This document shows, in pieces, positions 1-10,073 of a DNA stretch of 64,000 nucleotides. The notes under the pieces are model-generated. The model ran no database searches. It was not told the DNA's origin and saw nothing but the letters and a program-made list of their open reading frames with translations. How positions within the stretch are numbered: the stretch's first letter is position 1; every line of letters begins with the position of its first letter. The position numbers were made by a program, and so were the translations under genes. The stretch is taken from the NCBI GenBank assembly GCA_026225945.1, contig JAMJFZ010001657.1:1994501-2058500 (forward strand). Reading direction: 5' to 3'. The stretch comes from Cricetomys ansorgei. Its lineage: Eukaryota; Chordata; Mammalia; Rodentia; Nesomyidae.

Positions 1-177
1 AGTCATGTGCCTTCTGCACATCCTTGCCAACCTTTGTTTTTGTTTCATTGATTATAGCTCTCCCAGTGGGTACAGGAGCATCTCACTGGGGTTTAGTTTG
101 CCTTTTTTATGGTGTCTAGTGATGCTGCATGTCTTCCTGTGCTCACTGGGCATTTTTGTACCTGTTTGAAGTGTAAG

Positions 178-322
178 ACTTTTTTTGTTTGTTTAAGACA
201 GTATTTCTAGCCTAGCCTGGCCTCCACATCCCCGCACATCTGAGGGTTGTCTTGAACTTCTGATTCTTCTGCCTCTACCTCCCAAGTGCTGGAGTACAGG
301 CCTGAGCCCTCACGTGCAGCTA
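178..322 (-). repeat. B1 SINE, diverged
   Basis: The right half reads 'gcctctacctcccaagtgctgg', the complement of the B1 left arm, with 'gacagtatttctag' at the T-rich end. It is inserted in the L1 remnant, whose sequence resumes at 'agagttctctgtatattc'. Confidence 0.65.
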
Positions 323-409
323 AGAGTTCTCTGTATATTCTAGTGCAAGTCCTGTGGTATATAGATGCCATTGGTAAACTTTTTCTTCACTTCTCTGTGT
401 TGTCTCTTC

Positions 410-505
410 TCTGTCTGACCCCCATGTTACTGAGGTCCTAGCGCTTTACCTCGGAAGAGCCTCTTTAACCTTTGCCACTGAGCTATAGCCCCGGTCCTGC
501 CTTGA
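410..505 (-). repeat. ID/B4-type SINE fragment
   Basis: The complement of the tRNA-derived head is visible as 'gccactgagctatagcccc'. It is a second insertion within the L1 remnant. Confidence 0.5.
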
Positions 506-644
506 ACCTGTGTGCTTGGAGAGTTACTGTTGTCTTGGACTGTCTTTCCATTTAAGTCTCTAGCTCTTTTCAACTGTGTTTTGGAGTTTTCAGTATGCAA
601 ATCTTGAATTTATTTTCAATTTATTACTTATTTAAAAAGTTTTA

Positions 645-772
645 GCTGGGCGCTGGTGGCTCATGCCTTTAATCCCAGAACTCTGGAGGCAGAGAGAGGT
701 GGATCTCTGAATTCAGGGACAGCCTACAGAGTGAGTTCCAGGACTGCCAGAGTTACAACAGAATAATCCCCC
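645..772 (+). repeat. B1 SINE
   Basis: Starts 'gctgggcgctggtggctcatg', continues 'cctttaatcccag' and 'gtgagttccagg', and carries the right-arm variant 'gttacaacagaa' in place of the usual 'ggctacacagag'. Confidence 0.9.
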
Positions 773-1275
773 CAGTTTTTTTTTTTTTATGTCATTTTAA
801 GTGCAAGTATTTTTTTCTCATTTCCATATTACCATTGCTGGTGTATAGAAATACAATGCTTCTGTAGTCAAAAGTATATTATATGTACACACACTTACAC
901 ACATGTACACACGTTTGGTCTTTTTTTTAGTGGGTCCTATAGGGCTTTTCTGTGTACAAGATGTAATCATTTGCAAATAGATTCACATATTCCATCCCAG
1001 TCTGGATGCCCATGTTTATTTTTCTTGCCTGACTGCCCTGACTAGAATGTTTAGTGCAGTGTTGAGTAGAAGTTGAGCAGTAAACATTCTTGTTCTGCTG
1101 TTGGAAGAACTGTCTAGTCCCTCACTATCAAGTATGGTGTTAGCTTTACTAGACTGACACAGTTCTAGTCTTAGTATGTTTCTCAGGAAACACTGGGATT
1201 TCTGTTAAATACTTTCCCCTAAATCATTCATTTCTTAAACATGATCGTTTTTCTTTTTTATTTTTTAATCTGCAG

Positions 1276-1369
1276 AAATTGACTTACATACCAAATGTGT
1301 GGTGGATGTTGAAGCAAACAAAGTTATTCTGAATCCTGTAAATACCAATCTTTCCAAAGGAGATGCTCG
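1276..1369 (+). CDS. Kif13b: KIF13B exon 2: N-terminal beta-strand region of the motor head
   Basis: This is 94 nt. The acceptor is 'ctgcag' after a T-rich tract and the donor is 'cg|gtaagt'. The first two bases complete a Glu codon begun in exon 1; 30 codons follow (I20 to A49), and the last two bases, CG, start Arg50. The peptide includes LHTKCVVDV and NKVILNPVNT, which are KIF13B-specific and unlike KIF13A. It lies just after the first beta strand of the kinesin fold, which is encoded in exon 1. The exon sits immediately after an old L1 fragment and is followed by the 35-kb intron 2. No start codon belongs here. The number 'exon 2' assumes a single upstream coding exon. Confidence 0.95.
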
Positions 1370-2036
1370 GTAAGTTAAAAAACAATATCATGTTCACCAA
1401 AATCATTAGTGGCCACTGAACAAACTTGGGATGATCCCTATAGGTGCATTGCTGCCTACCAGGCTGACAGTGGATAGTGAGGCAGTGTCAGAATGTTGCA
1501 GACAGAGCTCAGTGGACTGGAAAAGTGTGAGCATTAAGGGCCGAGGTGATCGAGGCAGGCTTTAGTCAGATGGTGCTGGCTGGAGAGGACCAGGCAGCCG
1601 GGCAGCGGAAGAGGGCACAAAGGGAGCCTGTGAACTGGTTTCTTAGTGAAGTGGCTTCTACTCAGGCCAGTACAATTCCTGTCACTCAAGACAGTTTCAA
1701 ATGCTACCTTCTCGAAGGCATTCTTCCAGCCCTCAGAGGTTTGTCTCTAAATACAAGCGGGCTGTAGGCCACCTAATTTAATTACTGGACTCTAGTGTTC
1801 AGTTGATGTGTACTCTTTGAGGAACACCAGGATTCTTTCAGGACAAGGATGGGTATTTCAGCATCACTTGTGGATTTGGGCGAATATATGAAAAGGGAAA
1901 GGGAGAGAAAGTGATTGATAAAGAATGATGAGATTAATTATGTTTTTCTAAAAAAAGAAAAAAATGAAGTGAGCTTAATTAGATCAACTAAGCCGGGCTC
2001 AGATCATAGAAACCCCAGGAGGCAGACACGGAGATT

Positions 2037-2131
2037 TACCTTGTATCCCAGGCTGGCTTTGAATTTAGTTTTCTGCTCCCAGCCTCCTGAGTGCTGGGGT
2101 TATAGATGTATGCCACCATACCTAGCTCTAG
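2037..2131 (-). repeat. B1 SINE fragment
   Basis: The complement of a B1 arm: 'cccaggctggctttgaat' then 'cctcctgagtgctggggtt' and 'gccaccatacctagct'. Confidence 0.7.
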
Positions 2132-2489
2132 CTTGTAGTTTTGCTAAGTAGTTTTTGAGAATTATGAGCAGGAGGTGAATTAGGAAAAATTGGTGACGTA
2201 GAAAGCGGGTAAAGTAGGTAAGGAGAGTTTTTATGGGGATTGTCTGTATGGCGATGCTTTTGTGCTGACCTGGACTTGGAGGCGTCAGGAAGGGGAGACT
2301 TTCTGTTTTGGTGTCCATGCAGAGTAGACACTCTAAATATGTGAGTAGTGTGGCTTGTGGCACTTCGTGGTGATGTTTTGATTTGAGTTCCAGTGAGCAC
2401 TGGACTTGGGGTCAGAAATTCTGCGTAGAATTCCTTCATAGCTGTCATTGTAGCTGGTTGTTGTCGTCTCAGGCCCCTAACCCCGTGAA

Positions 2490-2594
2490 GCCTTGCCTTG
2501 TAGTCACAGCTAGCCTGGAACTCATGGAAATCCTTCTGCCTCAGCCTCCTGAGTGGTTAGATACAGGTGTGAGCCGCTGTGCCTGGCTTGTAGC
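2490..2594 (-). repeat. B1 SINE fragment
   Basis: Contains 'agcctggaactcatgg', 'tctgcctcagcctcctgagtg' shortened, and 'gtgagccgctgtgcctggct'. Confidence 0.7.
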
Positions 2595-2599
2595 CTAGT

Positions 2600-2745
2600 T
2601 AGTTTAACTTATCTGAACCAAATCTCTGATGCCAGATTTACCTATCTTACAGAGTAATTATTTCCTTCAGCGACCAAATTAGTGTTTGGTCAAACATTTT
2701 GTAAAGTGCTCTACAAATGTTTATTGTTACTGATGGTGGAGATAT
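2600..2745 (+). repeat. MIR SINE fragment
   Basis: The end 'ttttgtaaagtgctctacaa' followed by 'atgtttattgttactg' fits the 3' half of the ancient MIR element. The rest is diverged. Confidence 0.45.
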
Positions 2746-2819
2746 TTAAGTATCTCCAGGATTATGATTATGTTATTAATGGCATGTTAAAGGGTATATA
2801 GTCTGTAAAGCATAGTACT

Positions 2820-3003
2820 GGGAGTGAGGGGATGTAGCTCAGTTGGGAGAGTGCTTTCCTTGAACACACAGGGCCTTCAGTGCTTAGCACCATATAAATT
2901 AGGCATGGTGGACACCTGTAATTCCAGCACTCAGGAGGTGGAGTCAAAAGGATCAGAAGTTTAAAGTTGGGCTCATAGTGAGTTGAGGCTAGCCTAGGCT
3001 ACC
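2820..3003 (+). repeat. B4 (ID-B1 composite) SINE
   Basis: An ID-like head, 'ggggatgtagctcagttggg', is followed by a B1-like arm: 'gcatggtggacacctgtaat', 'tccagcactcaggagg'. This order is typical of B4 elements. Confidence 0.75.
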
Positions 3004-3019
3004 AAAAGATGCTGCTGGG

Positions 3020-3700
3020 TCTTAAAGCTGGCTAGTACAAAGTATCATGGCTCTGGGTGGCATTGCTTTTGGGTGTTGTCACTTCTGGGACCTGTAGTGC
3101 AGATGTCTTAATTGTACTCGTAGGCAACTTTGCATCAGCCTGAATGCAGTGACTACTCTCAGAAAGCATGGCAGCCTGCGGAGGGAACCAGCCTTTCCCA
3201 CAAATGGGTTCACAAAAACTCTACTCAGGAGGGAGTAGAGTGCAGGAAAATGAGGAATGGCAAATGAACAAAGTAGTTTGTTCTTTTATGGAACCCAGGA
3301 AAATGGCATGCACAATCCTGCTTTGAAATGACACATATAGAACACTTTAGAAATAGCACACAGGAGCATTTTTAATAGAAGAATTAAGAGTATACATATT
3401 AAGAAGAGAAAAGGGGTAAGAGAGAAAGAGAGACTGAAAATGCACATTGCCAGGGGAAAGTCACGCCAAAGGGGACTGCCACAGACAAAACCTTTTCTGT
3501 AGCTTAAAAAGCCAGTGCAGTTTTTTGGTATGCAGATGTCAGTCACTCTCGGGAAGGAGCCAGTTTGATAATGCAGATGTTAGTCACAAGCCAAGTCAGT
3601 CACACCTAGAGAGGAGCCAGTGTCCTTCCTCCTGCGGCTTTCAAGCTTCAAGGTTATCCAGTTGTACTAGCTCTCTATAGCTTCTATCTGTTAAAGGCTA
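3020..3700. other. Unassigned block with a local imperfect duplication
   Basis: No repeat family recognised. 'atgcagatgtcagtcac' near 3532 recurs as 'atgcagatgttagtcac' near 3571, and each is followed within about 50 bases by 'aggagccagt'. It could be a decayed retroviral or other interspersed repeat. Confidence 0.35.
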
Positions 3701-3994
3701 TCTCTTCCTGGAAAGACCAGCACCCACTCTAGGAATGGCTTTTACGATGTGCTTATCTGCAAGGTTATTATCACTACTAGGCCATGCAAACATTATGATG
3801 GAAGGCTTTTTTTTTCCTCCATTAGAGCAAAGAGGAGAAGAGGGGGGGTGGGGTGCAAAGTAGCTGGTGAGCTGAAAATTTCCTGGCCAGAGAGTCTGGA
3901 ACTCTGTCATGCAGACTCCTTCCAGCGTCAGGGTTACTGGGCCCCCAACAGCAGCCCACTCTCGCTCCTTCCTTCTTCATCAGTGTTGTCTGTT

Positions 3995-4676
3995 GTTACC
4001 TTACAAGTTACCTCAAAAGCTCAGCAGCTTAAAACAGCCATCAATTTTTGTTTAGTAGTTTCTGTGGTTCAGGAAACCAGTCAGGGGACAGTGGGATGGC
4101 ATGCTCTGCTCTGTGCTTTGTGGGATCTCTCTGGCTGGAAGACTTGAGGACAGGGTTTGGAATCATCTGGTAGGGGCTTGGTCAACAGGCTTGGTAGTTC
4201 ATATCCTCTGTTGAATGGAGGTGTCTCTGAGGATGTGTGCAGGACAGCAGTTCATAATCTGGTGACCGGTTCTAAGATGAGTGGCCCAAAGGAGAGCAAG
4301 CCAGGAGGAAGCACGTCTGCCTTGTGTGTCTATTGTGTGGGTCACACAGATCAGTTCTCTCACATTTTCCTGTTCAAGGGTGGTGTGAAGCTCTGTAGTT
4401 TAGTGCATTTTTATTTATTTATTGTGTGTATGTCTGGGTGTGTATGCATATGGAAGTCAGAAGTCAACAACGAACAGGAGTTGGTTCACTCCTTTCACAT
4501 GGTTCGAACAGAGGTCACCAGGCTTGGTGGCAGGTGCTCTTACCCAATGAGCATCTCTATACTTTAGAGGAGAAGCATTCAGCTCCCACGCCTTAGCTTC
4601 TGAGGATAGTATTGGTATGGGGACAGGTAGACATGGCTACCTTTGAGTGTAGTCTGTCAGCATTGTGGGAGGTAGC
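3995..4676 (-). repeat. MLT1-like LTR (ERVL-MaLR), split by a SINE
   Basis: The + strand reads 'aaagctcagcagcttaaaac', 'agtttctgtggttcaggaa', 'ggatctctctggctggaag' and, after a B3 insertion, 'ggggacaggtagacatgg' with 'gtagtctgtcagca'. This matches my memory of the antisense of mammalian-wide MLT1 LTRs. A second copy is at about 59130-59600. Confidence 0.55.
4400..4566 (-). repeat. B2/B3-type SINE
   Basis: Reads 'tttatttatttattgtgtgt' through 'gtcaccaggcttggtggcag' to 'acccaatgagcatctct', the complement of a B3 head. It interrupts the MLT1-like LTR. Confidence 0.75.
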
Positions 4677-4984
4677 TGCCGGAGAAGAGGACTGAAAACG
4701 GTGAGCACACAGAAAAATTAAACATTGTGCCCCTGTCCCTTGAGATCATCCAATTTTGGAGGTTTGTGAAGGAAGCAGTACTTTCTGATTATATAGATTA
4801 TTTGGATGCTTCTTTTCTCTCATATAGTAATAATAGAAATTGGATATTTTTTTACTATTGTAGAATACACTCTGATTAAAACAACCTTTTAAAGTGATGA
4901 CTTTCAAAAATGACAAGTTCTAAGAAGGATTAAATATAATTATATGTAATGGTTTTTGGTCAAGTAAAGTTAAGAAACTTGATT

Positions 4985-5100
4985 TCTGAGATAGGGTATC
5001 CCTATATCACTATGTAGCCCAGGCTGGCCTTGAATTAATGATCTTCCTGCCTCTGCCTCCAGAGGACTGAGACTATAGGCTTGTGGTATCACACCAGCTT
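4985..5100 (-). repeat. B1 SINE fragment
   Basis: 'tatgtagcccaggctggcct', 'tcttcctgcctctgcctcc' and the end 'cacaccagctt' are the complement of B1. Confidence 0.7.
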
Positions 5101-5231
5101 TGACACATAGACTTTTACATAACAAATTTTCACTGGAGTATATACATATACATATACATATACATGCATAGCTTGGTGAATTTTTATAAATTAAATATCA
5201 TTCTACAACTGGTGCCATGTAAGGGAAAAAA

Positions 5232-5340
5232 GCCAGTGGATTGCTTAGCCAGTGACAGTGTTTGTTATCAAGCCTGGTGACCTGAAACCCATGGTGAAAG
5301 GAGAGAGCTGACTCTTGAGAAACGATCTTGCCCATGCAAG
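5232..5340 (+). repeat. B3 SINE fragment
   Basis: Reads 'ttgcttagccagtgacagtg', 'atcaagcctggtgacctga' and 'gaaaggagagagctgactc', the head and middle of a B3 element. The 3' part is lost. Confidence 0.65.
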
Positions 5341-5439
5341 AACAGTAAATAAAATAAAAATGAGAATAAGAAACAGAAGTTGCTAGTGTGCAAAACACTA
5401 CTTGATGAGACCTCTCTCTTGCCCTCCTTCCCTTTCTTC

Positions 5440-5550
5440 CGTAGGATCTCACTATTTCCAGCCTGGAACTCCATAGCTAGGCCAGGCTGGCCTTGAATTT
5501 GTAATGACCCTCTTGCCTCTGCCTTTTGCTTGCTGGGCATATTCCACGAT
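5440..5550 (-). repeat. B1 SINE fragment
   Basis: 'gtaggatctcactatttcc', 'gctaggccaggctggcctt' and 'cttgcctctgccttttgc' mark a diverged antisense B1. It ends at a GGCT tetranucleotide run. Confidence 0.6.
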
Positions 5551-5577
5551 GGCTGGCTGGCTGGCTGGCTGGTTGGC
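5551..5577. repeat. (GGCT)n microsatellite
   Basis: About five perfect GGCT units with one T-for-C change near the end. Confidence 0.9.
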
Positions 5578-5711
5578 TTTCTTTCATAATTTCAAGTTGA
5601 AAAGAGAAAATAGAAATTTAGAATGTAGCAGTGCGTTCTATATGCTGACTTTATAAATTTGAAAAGAAACAGGATAAAAGTCATAAATTAAAAGGTTAAA
5701 ATTAGATTACC

Positions 5712-5875
5712 AGCCAGATGGTGATGGTGGCGCCACCTTTAATCCTAGGACTCAGGAGACAGAGGCAGGCAGATCTCTGTGAGTCTGAGGCCAGCTTGGT
5801 CTACAGAGTGAGTTCCAAGACAGCCAGAGTTACAACAGAGAAACCTGTATTGAAAAAAAACCAAAAAAAAAAATT
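5712..5875 (+). repeat. B1 SINE with A-rich tail
   Basis: 'agccagatggtgatggtggc', 'cctttaatcctagg', 'gtctgaggccagcttggtct', then the 'gttacaacagagaaacc' variant arm and an A-rich tail ending near 5870. Confidence 0.85.
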
Positions 5876-5917
5876 ACCTTTGTACAAAAATTTTTTCTTT
5901 AAACTTTTAGTTCTTTT

Positions 5918-6115
5918 TAAAGGATTTATTTTTATTTTTGTATATGTGTCTGTGTGTGCATCATGTGTGCAGGTGCATTTTGAGACCAGAAAAGGGCATC
6001 AGACCCCTTGGAACTGGAGTTACAGGTGGCTGTGAGCTACCCTATGTGAGTGCTGGGAACTGAACTCTGATCCTGTGGAAGAGCAGCAATGCTGTTAACT
6101 ACTGAGCCTACCTTA
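5918..6115 (-). repeat. B3 SINE
   Basis: Runs from 'tttatttttatttttgtata' through 'gaactggagttacaggtggc' and 'gtgagtgctgggaact' to 'gaagagcagcaatgctgtta', the complement of a B3. Confidence 0.8.
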
Positions 6116-6224
6116 AACTTTTATTAATGAGATTAATTATCTCATAGAGTACAGAGTAATGGGTCACAACTTCATGGGATCTATATTTATAACTAAAAAC
6201 TAGGGGTTTTCAGTTAATATTTTC

Positions 6225-6287
6225 AGTATTCTCAGCACCTTGGGAGGCTGAGGCAGGCAAGAGGATGACCAGCCTTGGCTACATGGT
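6225..6287 (+). repeat. B1 SINE, left half (split by an LTR)
   Basis: 'ctcagcaccttgggaggctg' to 'agccttggctacatggt'. The remainder of the same B1 resumes at 6877 after an LTR insertion. Confidence 0.75.
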
Positions 6288-6876
6288 TGTGGATTCCTTT
6301 GTTCACTTTCCTCCCTGGGAAGTAGTTAAGCCGTGGCCACCAGTGCAACTCAGGAGAAGAGATGTTGGGTCTGCACCATGGGTCTGGTTCTTCCCAGAAG
6401 ACTGTTGTCAGTGGAGCAGCTCAGTTTATTGAAGCAAGGTGGTTATATTTATAGGGTTAAAAGGGGGTTGGGTCTTTGGCACCCAGGGATGGGGATCATT
6501 GGTTAAGACAGTGATACCAGGGTAGCCCCATTTACATATGGGGGCTCATAACTAGACCTAGGTTGTCATACTGTCATTGGCTGGGGCTATACTCCTGGGA
6601 GAGCCTCTTTTGCGTAGACCTGAGGAAGAGACCTTATAAGGTCATATGGGGAGAAGAAAGGCCCGCCTGCCCACCTTCCAGCTGCAGGGCAGGTAAATAT
6701 GAACCAAGCCTCATGCCTTATAAAGGCAGTGCCCTGCTGTGAAGGCAGGCAGCATAGGAGCTGGCTGGGATTTGTCAGAGTAAGAGGGGACCAGCCGAAT
6801 GCCTTCTACTCTCAGGGTGAGAATTCTGGGGTTCAAAGCACGCTTCAACCCCCCTTAACTCTAGGATAGCCCCACA
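6288..6876 (-). mobile_element. Solo LTR, ERVK-type, 589 bp, inserted in a B1
   Basis: The block begins TGTGG and ends CCACA, that is TG...CA termini. It is flanked by catggt (6282-6287) and catagt (6877-6882), a 6-bp TSD with one mismatch. B1 sequence continues on either side, which fixes the borders. On the minus strand, 'cctataaatata' (TATA-like) is followed closely by 'caataaactg' (polyadenylation signal) near 6430-6455. No internal viral genes are present, so it is a solo LTR. The 6-bp TSD points to class II (ERVK); I did not name the subfamily. It lies antisense to Kif13b. Confidence 0.8.
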
Positions 6877-6945
6877 CATAGTGAATTCAGGGCTAGCCTG
6901 GGTTTCATAGTAAGTTCCAGGTGTACAGTGAACTCTCTAGAAATG
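6877..6945 (+). repeat. B1 SINE, right half (split by an LTR)
   Basis: 'catagtgaattcagggctag', 'cctgggtttcatagtaag' and 'ttccagg' complete the B1 whose left half ends at 6287. Confidence 0.75.
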
Positions 6946-7167
6946 TCAACTGTTTTTCTTATATTGCTATTATTTTTATACTGCATTCATGTTGAAGCCC
7001 ATACTGTATTTAGTGAGCTATAATAGAGTTTAATAAAGGTGCTAAATACTGAAAAATCAAAGTATATTTACTTTAGTATTTGAGTATCTGTGGCTGTCGA
7101 GAAGTTACCTAGGTTCTAGAAAAATTTCAGCCTTTCAGGTTTAGAACTTTAGAATTGAAGATTGTTA

Positions 7168-7368
7168 GGGCTGGAGAGATGGCTCAGTAGGGCTCCTACT
7201 CCTGTAGCGGACCCAGGTTTGTCTCCAGCACTACATGATAAGTCACAGCTGCACATAGTTCACGGGTTCCAATGTTGTGTTTTGGCTCCATAGGCTCCTG
7301 AACACACATGGTGGCACATGAACTCACAAAGGTATACACAATACAGATAAGGATAATTAAATCTTTTA
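7168..7368 (+). repeat. B3 SINE
   Basis: Head 'gggctggagagatggctcag', middle 'agtcacagctgcacatagtt', tail 'gataattaaatctttt'. Confidence 0.8.
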
Positions 7369-7369
7369 A

Positions 7370-7535
7370 AAATTGTGTATGCGTGTGTGTCTGTGTCTGT
7401 GTGTGCATATGGTCAGAGGATCACTTTGTGGAGTTGGTTCGCTCCTTCTGCTTTTACAGGAGTTCAGAAGATCAAACTCAGGTCATCAGGCTTCTCAACA
7501 ACTGCTTTTACCACCTGAGTCATTTCACTGGCCCA
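7370..7535 (-). repeat. B3 SINE
   Basis: GT-rich start, 'ggagttggttcgctccttct', 'aactcaggtcatcaggct' and 'ccacctgagtcatttcactg'. It abuts the opposite-strand B3 at 7168-7368. Confidence 0.75.
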
Positions 7536-7621
7536 GGATCTGAAAACTTCATTGAGTTTTCCCATTGTTGATTGGGCACTTAATGACTAATTTGCCTTCT
7601 CTTAACAAGACAGCTCCCCTG

Positions 7622-7945
7622 GGCAGGAGAGTGAGCTCAGTTGGTAAAGTGCTTGCCATGCAGTAATGACGACCTGAATTCAGTCCTAAGAATCCATATA
7701 AAAAAGCTGGGGTGGTGTCACATTTGCAGTCCCAGCATTGGGGAGGCAGCAATGGGCAGATCCCTGGGACTTGACAGCCAGCCAGCCTAGCCTACTTGTC
7801 AAGTTCCAGGGTAGGGAGAGACCTTGTTTCAGAAAACAAGGTGGAAGGTATCTCAGAAACAGCACTCGAGGCTGTCCTTTGGCCTCTTTGTGCATATACT
7901 TACACACGCATATGCACCCTGCACACACGTGTGTATACACACAAG
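7622..7945 (+). repeat. B4 SINE
   Basis: 'gagtgagctcagttggtaaa' and 'gacgacctgaattcagtcct' (tRNA-derived head), then 'gcagtcccagcattggggag', 'aaacaaggtggaaggtatct', and a CA-rich tail. Confidence 0.7.
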
Positions 7946-8409
7946 ACAGGACTTTTGATTTTTATCTTGGCAGTGAATGTGATATTAATCCTTGTTATCA
8001 TCAACTGATTTGGAAAAGCAAGTCAAATCATTGCTCATGAACAAAGGGACATTTCGCCACATATGGAAATAATTTCCTCCTATTTGCCAACATTATGGGA
8101 AACATTATTGAATTAAATACTTATATCTACTGTATCCCCCTTTCTTATGTGATTACGCTGACTATCCACTGGAGACAGTTTATATATTTATTTTCCGATG
8201 CAGACTGTGCTTACACTCTAGTTCAATCAAAAATCTTTTTGAGATTATCTTCTTACCTGGAACAAGTTGAATTTTTTAGACTGGGGCTTTCCAAATCCTC
8301 ATCAGTAATATAATTACAAGTTATTTCGAGACTAATGAATGACTAATTCCTTACCCTGTGTAGATTTTTTTTAAAACTAGTAACATTCTCAGTGTATAAT
8401 TTAACTTAG

Positions 8410-8532
8410 CATTTGAGCTACTGGTCTACACCTGTTATCACAGAACATGGGATTGCTGTGAGTTCAGGGTTAGCATGGTCTACATAGCAAGCTGTAGGGT
8501 AGATAGGACTGTGCAGGAAGATCCCATCTTAA
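8410..8532 (+). repeat. Diverged B1 SINE
   Basis: 'ctacacctgttatcacag' and 'gtgagttcagggttagcatg' with 'gtctacatagcaagc' keep the B1 order. The match is weak. Confidence 0.45.
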
Positions 8533-9289
8533 TGCAGCCCTGTACTTTAACTATTTACAGTAACATGTAGCATGCTCCACAGCTTAAACAATCTTTAGTC
8601 ATATTTCTAGTACCTGTCACCATGGTAGGTGAGTAGGTTTCTTGGGCACTGTTTGCTTCTCGAACACACAAGGTGGCTTCTCATGTAACATGGCATGCTC
8701 TGCTTCATGTGTGATCACAGCTGATACACATTATCACACAGAAACTGTCACTGTGTCTGTGTCTGGTCACTATTTTTGGTAACAACTGCATTCTGAGAAA
8801 GTTCAACCCTCAGCTCCCATAGTGAATGTACTTTGTTCTGCAATTAAGTGCTTTGTGCTTTCTGTTCCACTGGCTTCATGCTAGCTAACAAGGCATCTGT
8901 GCTCAGGGGTTGAACTCAGTGAACACATTTGTACTCTATCAAGAATGTTCTTACCTGCTGCAAAGAGCTCACTTTCTTCATCTGCTGTGGGTATGTGATG
9001 GTGAAGAAACACAGCAACTACTAGGGTCACTGTTTCTAAGGTGCCAGCATTGGACTGGACTGGCACTCACCCAGCCCAGGCTCCTCACATTCCTGATCTT
9101 TTTGCCTCAGTTCTACCACTGGTGGCTTTTATGTCAGCACAGTCACAGGGCCAATGTCTTAGCATTATCATGAAAATAATTTTGACCTTCAGATCCTCTG
9201 GAAAGCTTTTGGAGCTGCTCAGGAATCCTCAAGCCACAAGGGACAACTTCTGCTTTAGGAATTTAGCCAATTTTACAAACTCTTAAGAA

Positions 9290-9420
9290 CCTAAAGGCAG
9301 TGGTGGCACATGCCTTTAAGATAGGTAAATCTCTATGAGTTCCAGGCCAACCTGTTCTATAGAGTGAGTTCCAGGACAGTCAGAGTTACAACAGAGAAAC
9401 ACTGTCTTGAAACAACAGAT
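9290..9420 (+). repeat. B1 SINE
   Basis: 'aggcagtggtggcacatgcc', 'gagtgagttccaggacagtc', and the 'gttacaacagagaaac' variant arm. Confidence 0.85.
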
Positions 9421-9532
9421 AAACAAACAGCCTATGGTTGCCTTTCATTTGCTTGTTTAATTTATACTCTAATGTTCTGATTTCATTTGAATAGGGGATT
9501 GTGTTGCAAATACTCGTGTGGGTACATACTGC

Positions 9533-10003
9533 ATTAGTCAAGTTCTCTAGAACAGACCTGGTGCCTTTTGAAAAGGCTTGGTTAGGTTGGCTCACATGGC
9601 CCACAGCAGGTGGTCCTACAGTGACTGTCTTCATGCTGTTAAGACCAAGAGCTTAGTGACTTCTCAGCCATTCTCCTCATACCTCTCTTTATTTGGCTGC
9701 CACTGGAAGGTACCGCCACATTGAGGCTAGATCTTCAAGTAACTTCAAGTAACCTGATCAAGAAAATCCCTCACAGGGTGATGAGATGATGGCTCAGTGG
9801 GTAAAGACACTTGCTGCTGATGACCCTAGTTCAGTCGCCAGGACCCATGTGGTGAAGAGAACTCATTCCCGCACGTTGTCTTCTGACCACTACACACGTG
9901 CCCTGATATCTGAGTCCTGTTTCCCCCATAAATACCTTATAGGTTTGCCCAATGGCTCATCTCTTAGTTCATTTCAGTTTCAGTCAAGTGAAGGTTGGCA
10001 ACC
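9533..10003. repeat. Rodent interspersed repeat (LTR-like), split by a B3
   Basis: Starts 'gcattagtcaagttctctag', includes 'ctttatttggctgccactgg' and 'aagaaaatccctcacagg'. It resumes after a SINE with 'ggtttgcccaatggctcatc' and 'cagtcaagtgaaggttggc'. I recognise the layout as a common rodent repeat but do not name the family. Confidence 0.5.
9779..9935 (+). repeat. B3 SINE
   Basis: 'gatgatggctcagtgggtaa', 'gacacttgctgctgatgacc' and 'gttgtcttctgaccactaca'. It interrupts the repeat at 9533-10003. Confidence 0.75.
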
Positions 10004-10037
10004 ATCACGCACACATACAGATTTATGTACAACATGT

Positions 10038-10073
10038 ACACACACACACACACACACACACAACACACACACA
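10038..10073. repeat. (CA)n microsatellite
   Basis: About 17 CA units with one interruption near 10063. Confidence 0.95.

Larger units (their letters stand above)
1..1230 (-). repeat. Old L1 (L1M-like) remnant, antisense, interrupted by SINEs
   Basis: The + strand reads as the complement of an old mammalian L1. Bases 1-175 ('acatccttgccaac', 'tttcattgattatagc', 'gtctagtgatg') and 322-410 ('agagttctctgtatattct') match the 3' region. Bases 780-1200 ('ctggtgtatagaaata', 'gtctggatgccc', 'cttgcctgactgccctg', 'tagtgcagtgttgagtag') match the end of ORF2. The identification is from memory of L1 consensus sequences. B1 and ID-like SINEs interrupt it. It is heavily decayed and has no open frame. Confidence 0.75.
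1..1275 (+). other. 3' end of Kif13b intron 1
   Basis: This stretch is not coding. It is almost entirely an antisense L1 remnant with three SINE insertions, ending about 45 bases before the exon 2 acceptor. The last bases form a T-rich pyrimidine tract before 'ctgcag'. Confidence 0.85.

Noticed and set aside
3749..4567. Two 132-136 codon + strand ORFs
   Set aside because: They run through the MLT1-like LTR and a B3, show no protein family pattern, and lie within intron 2.
6288..6876. An intact endogenous retrovirus
   Set aside because: Only an LTR is present; B1 halves lie directly on both sides, so there is no internal viral sequence.
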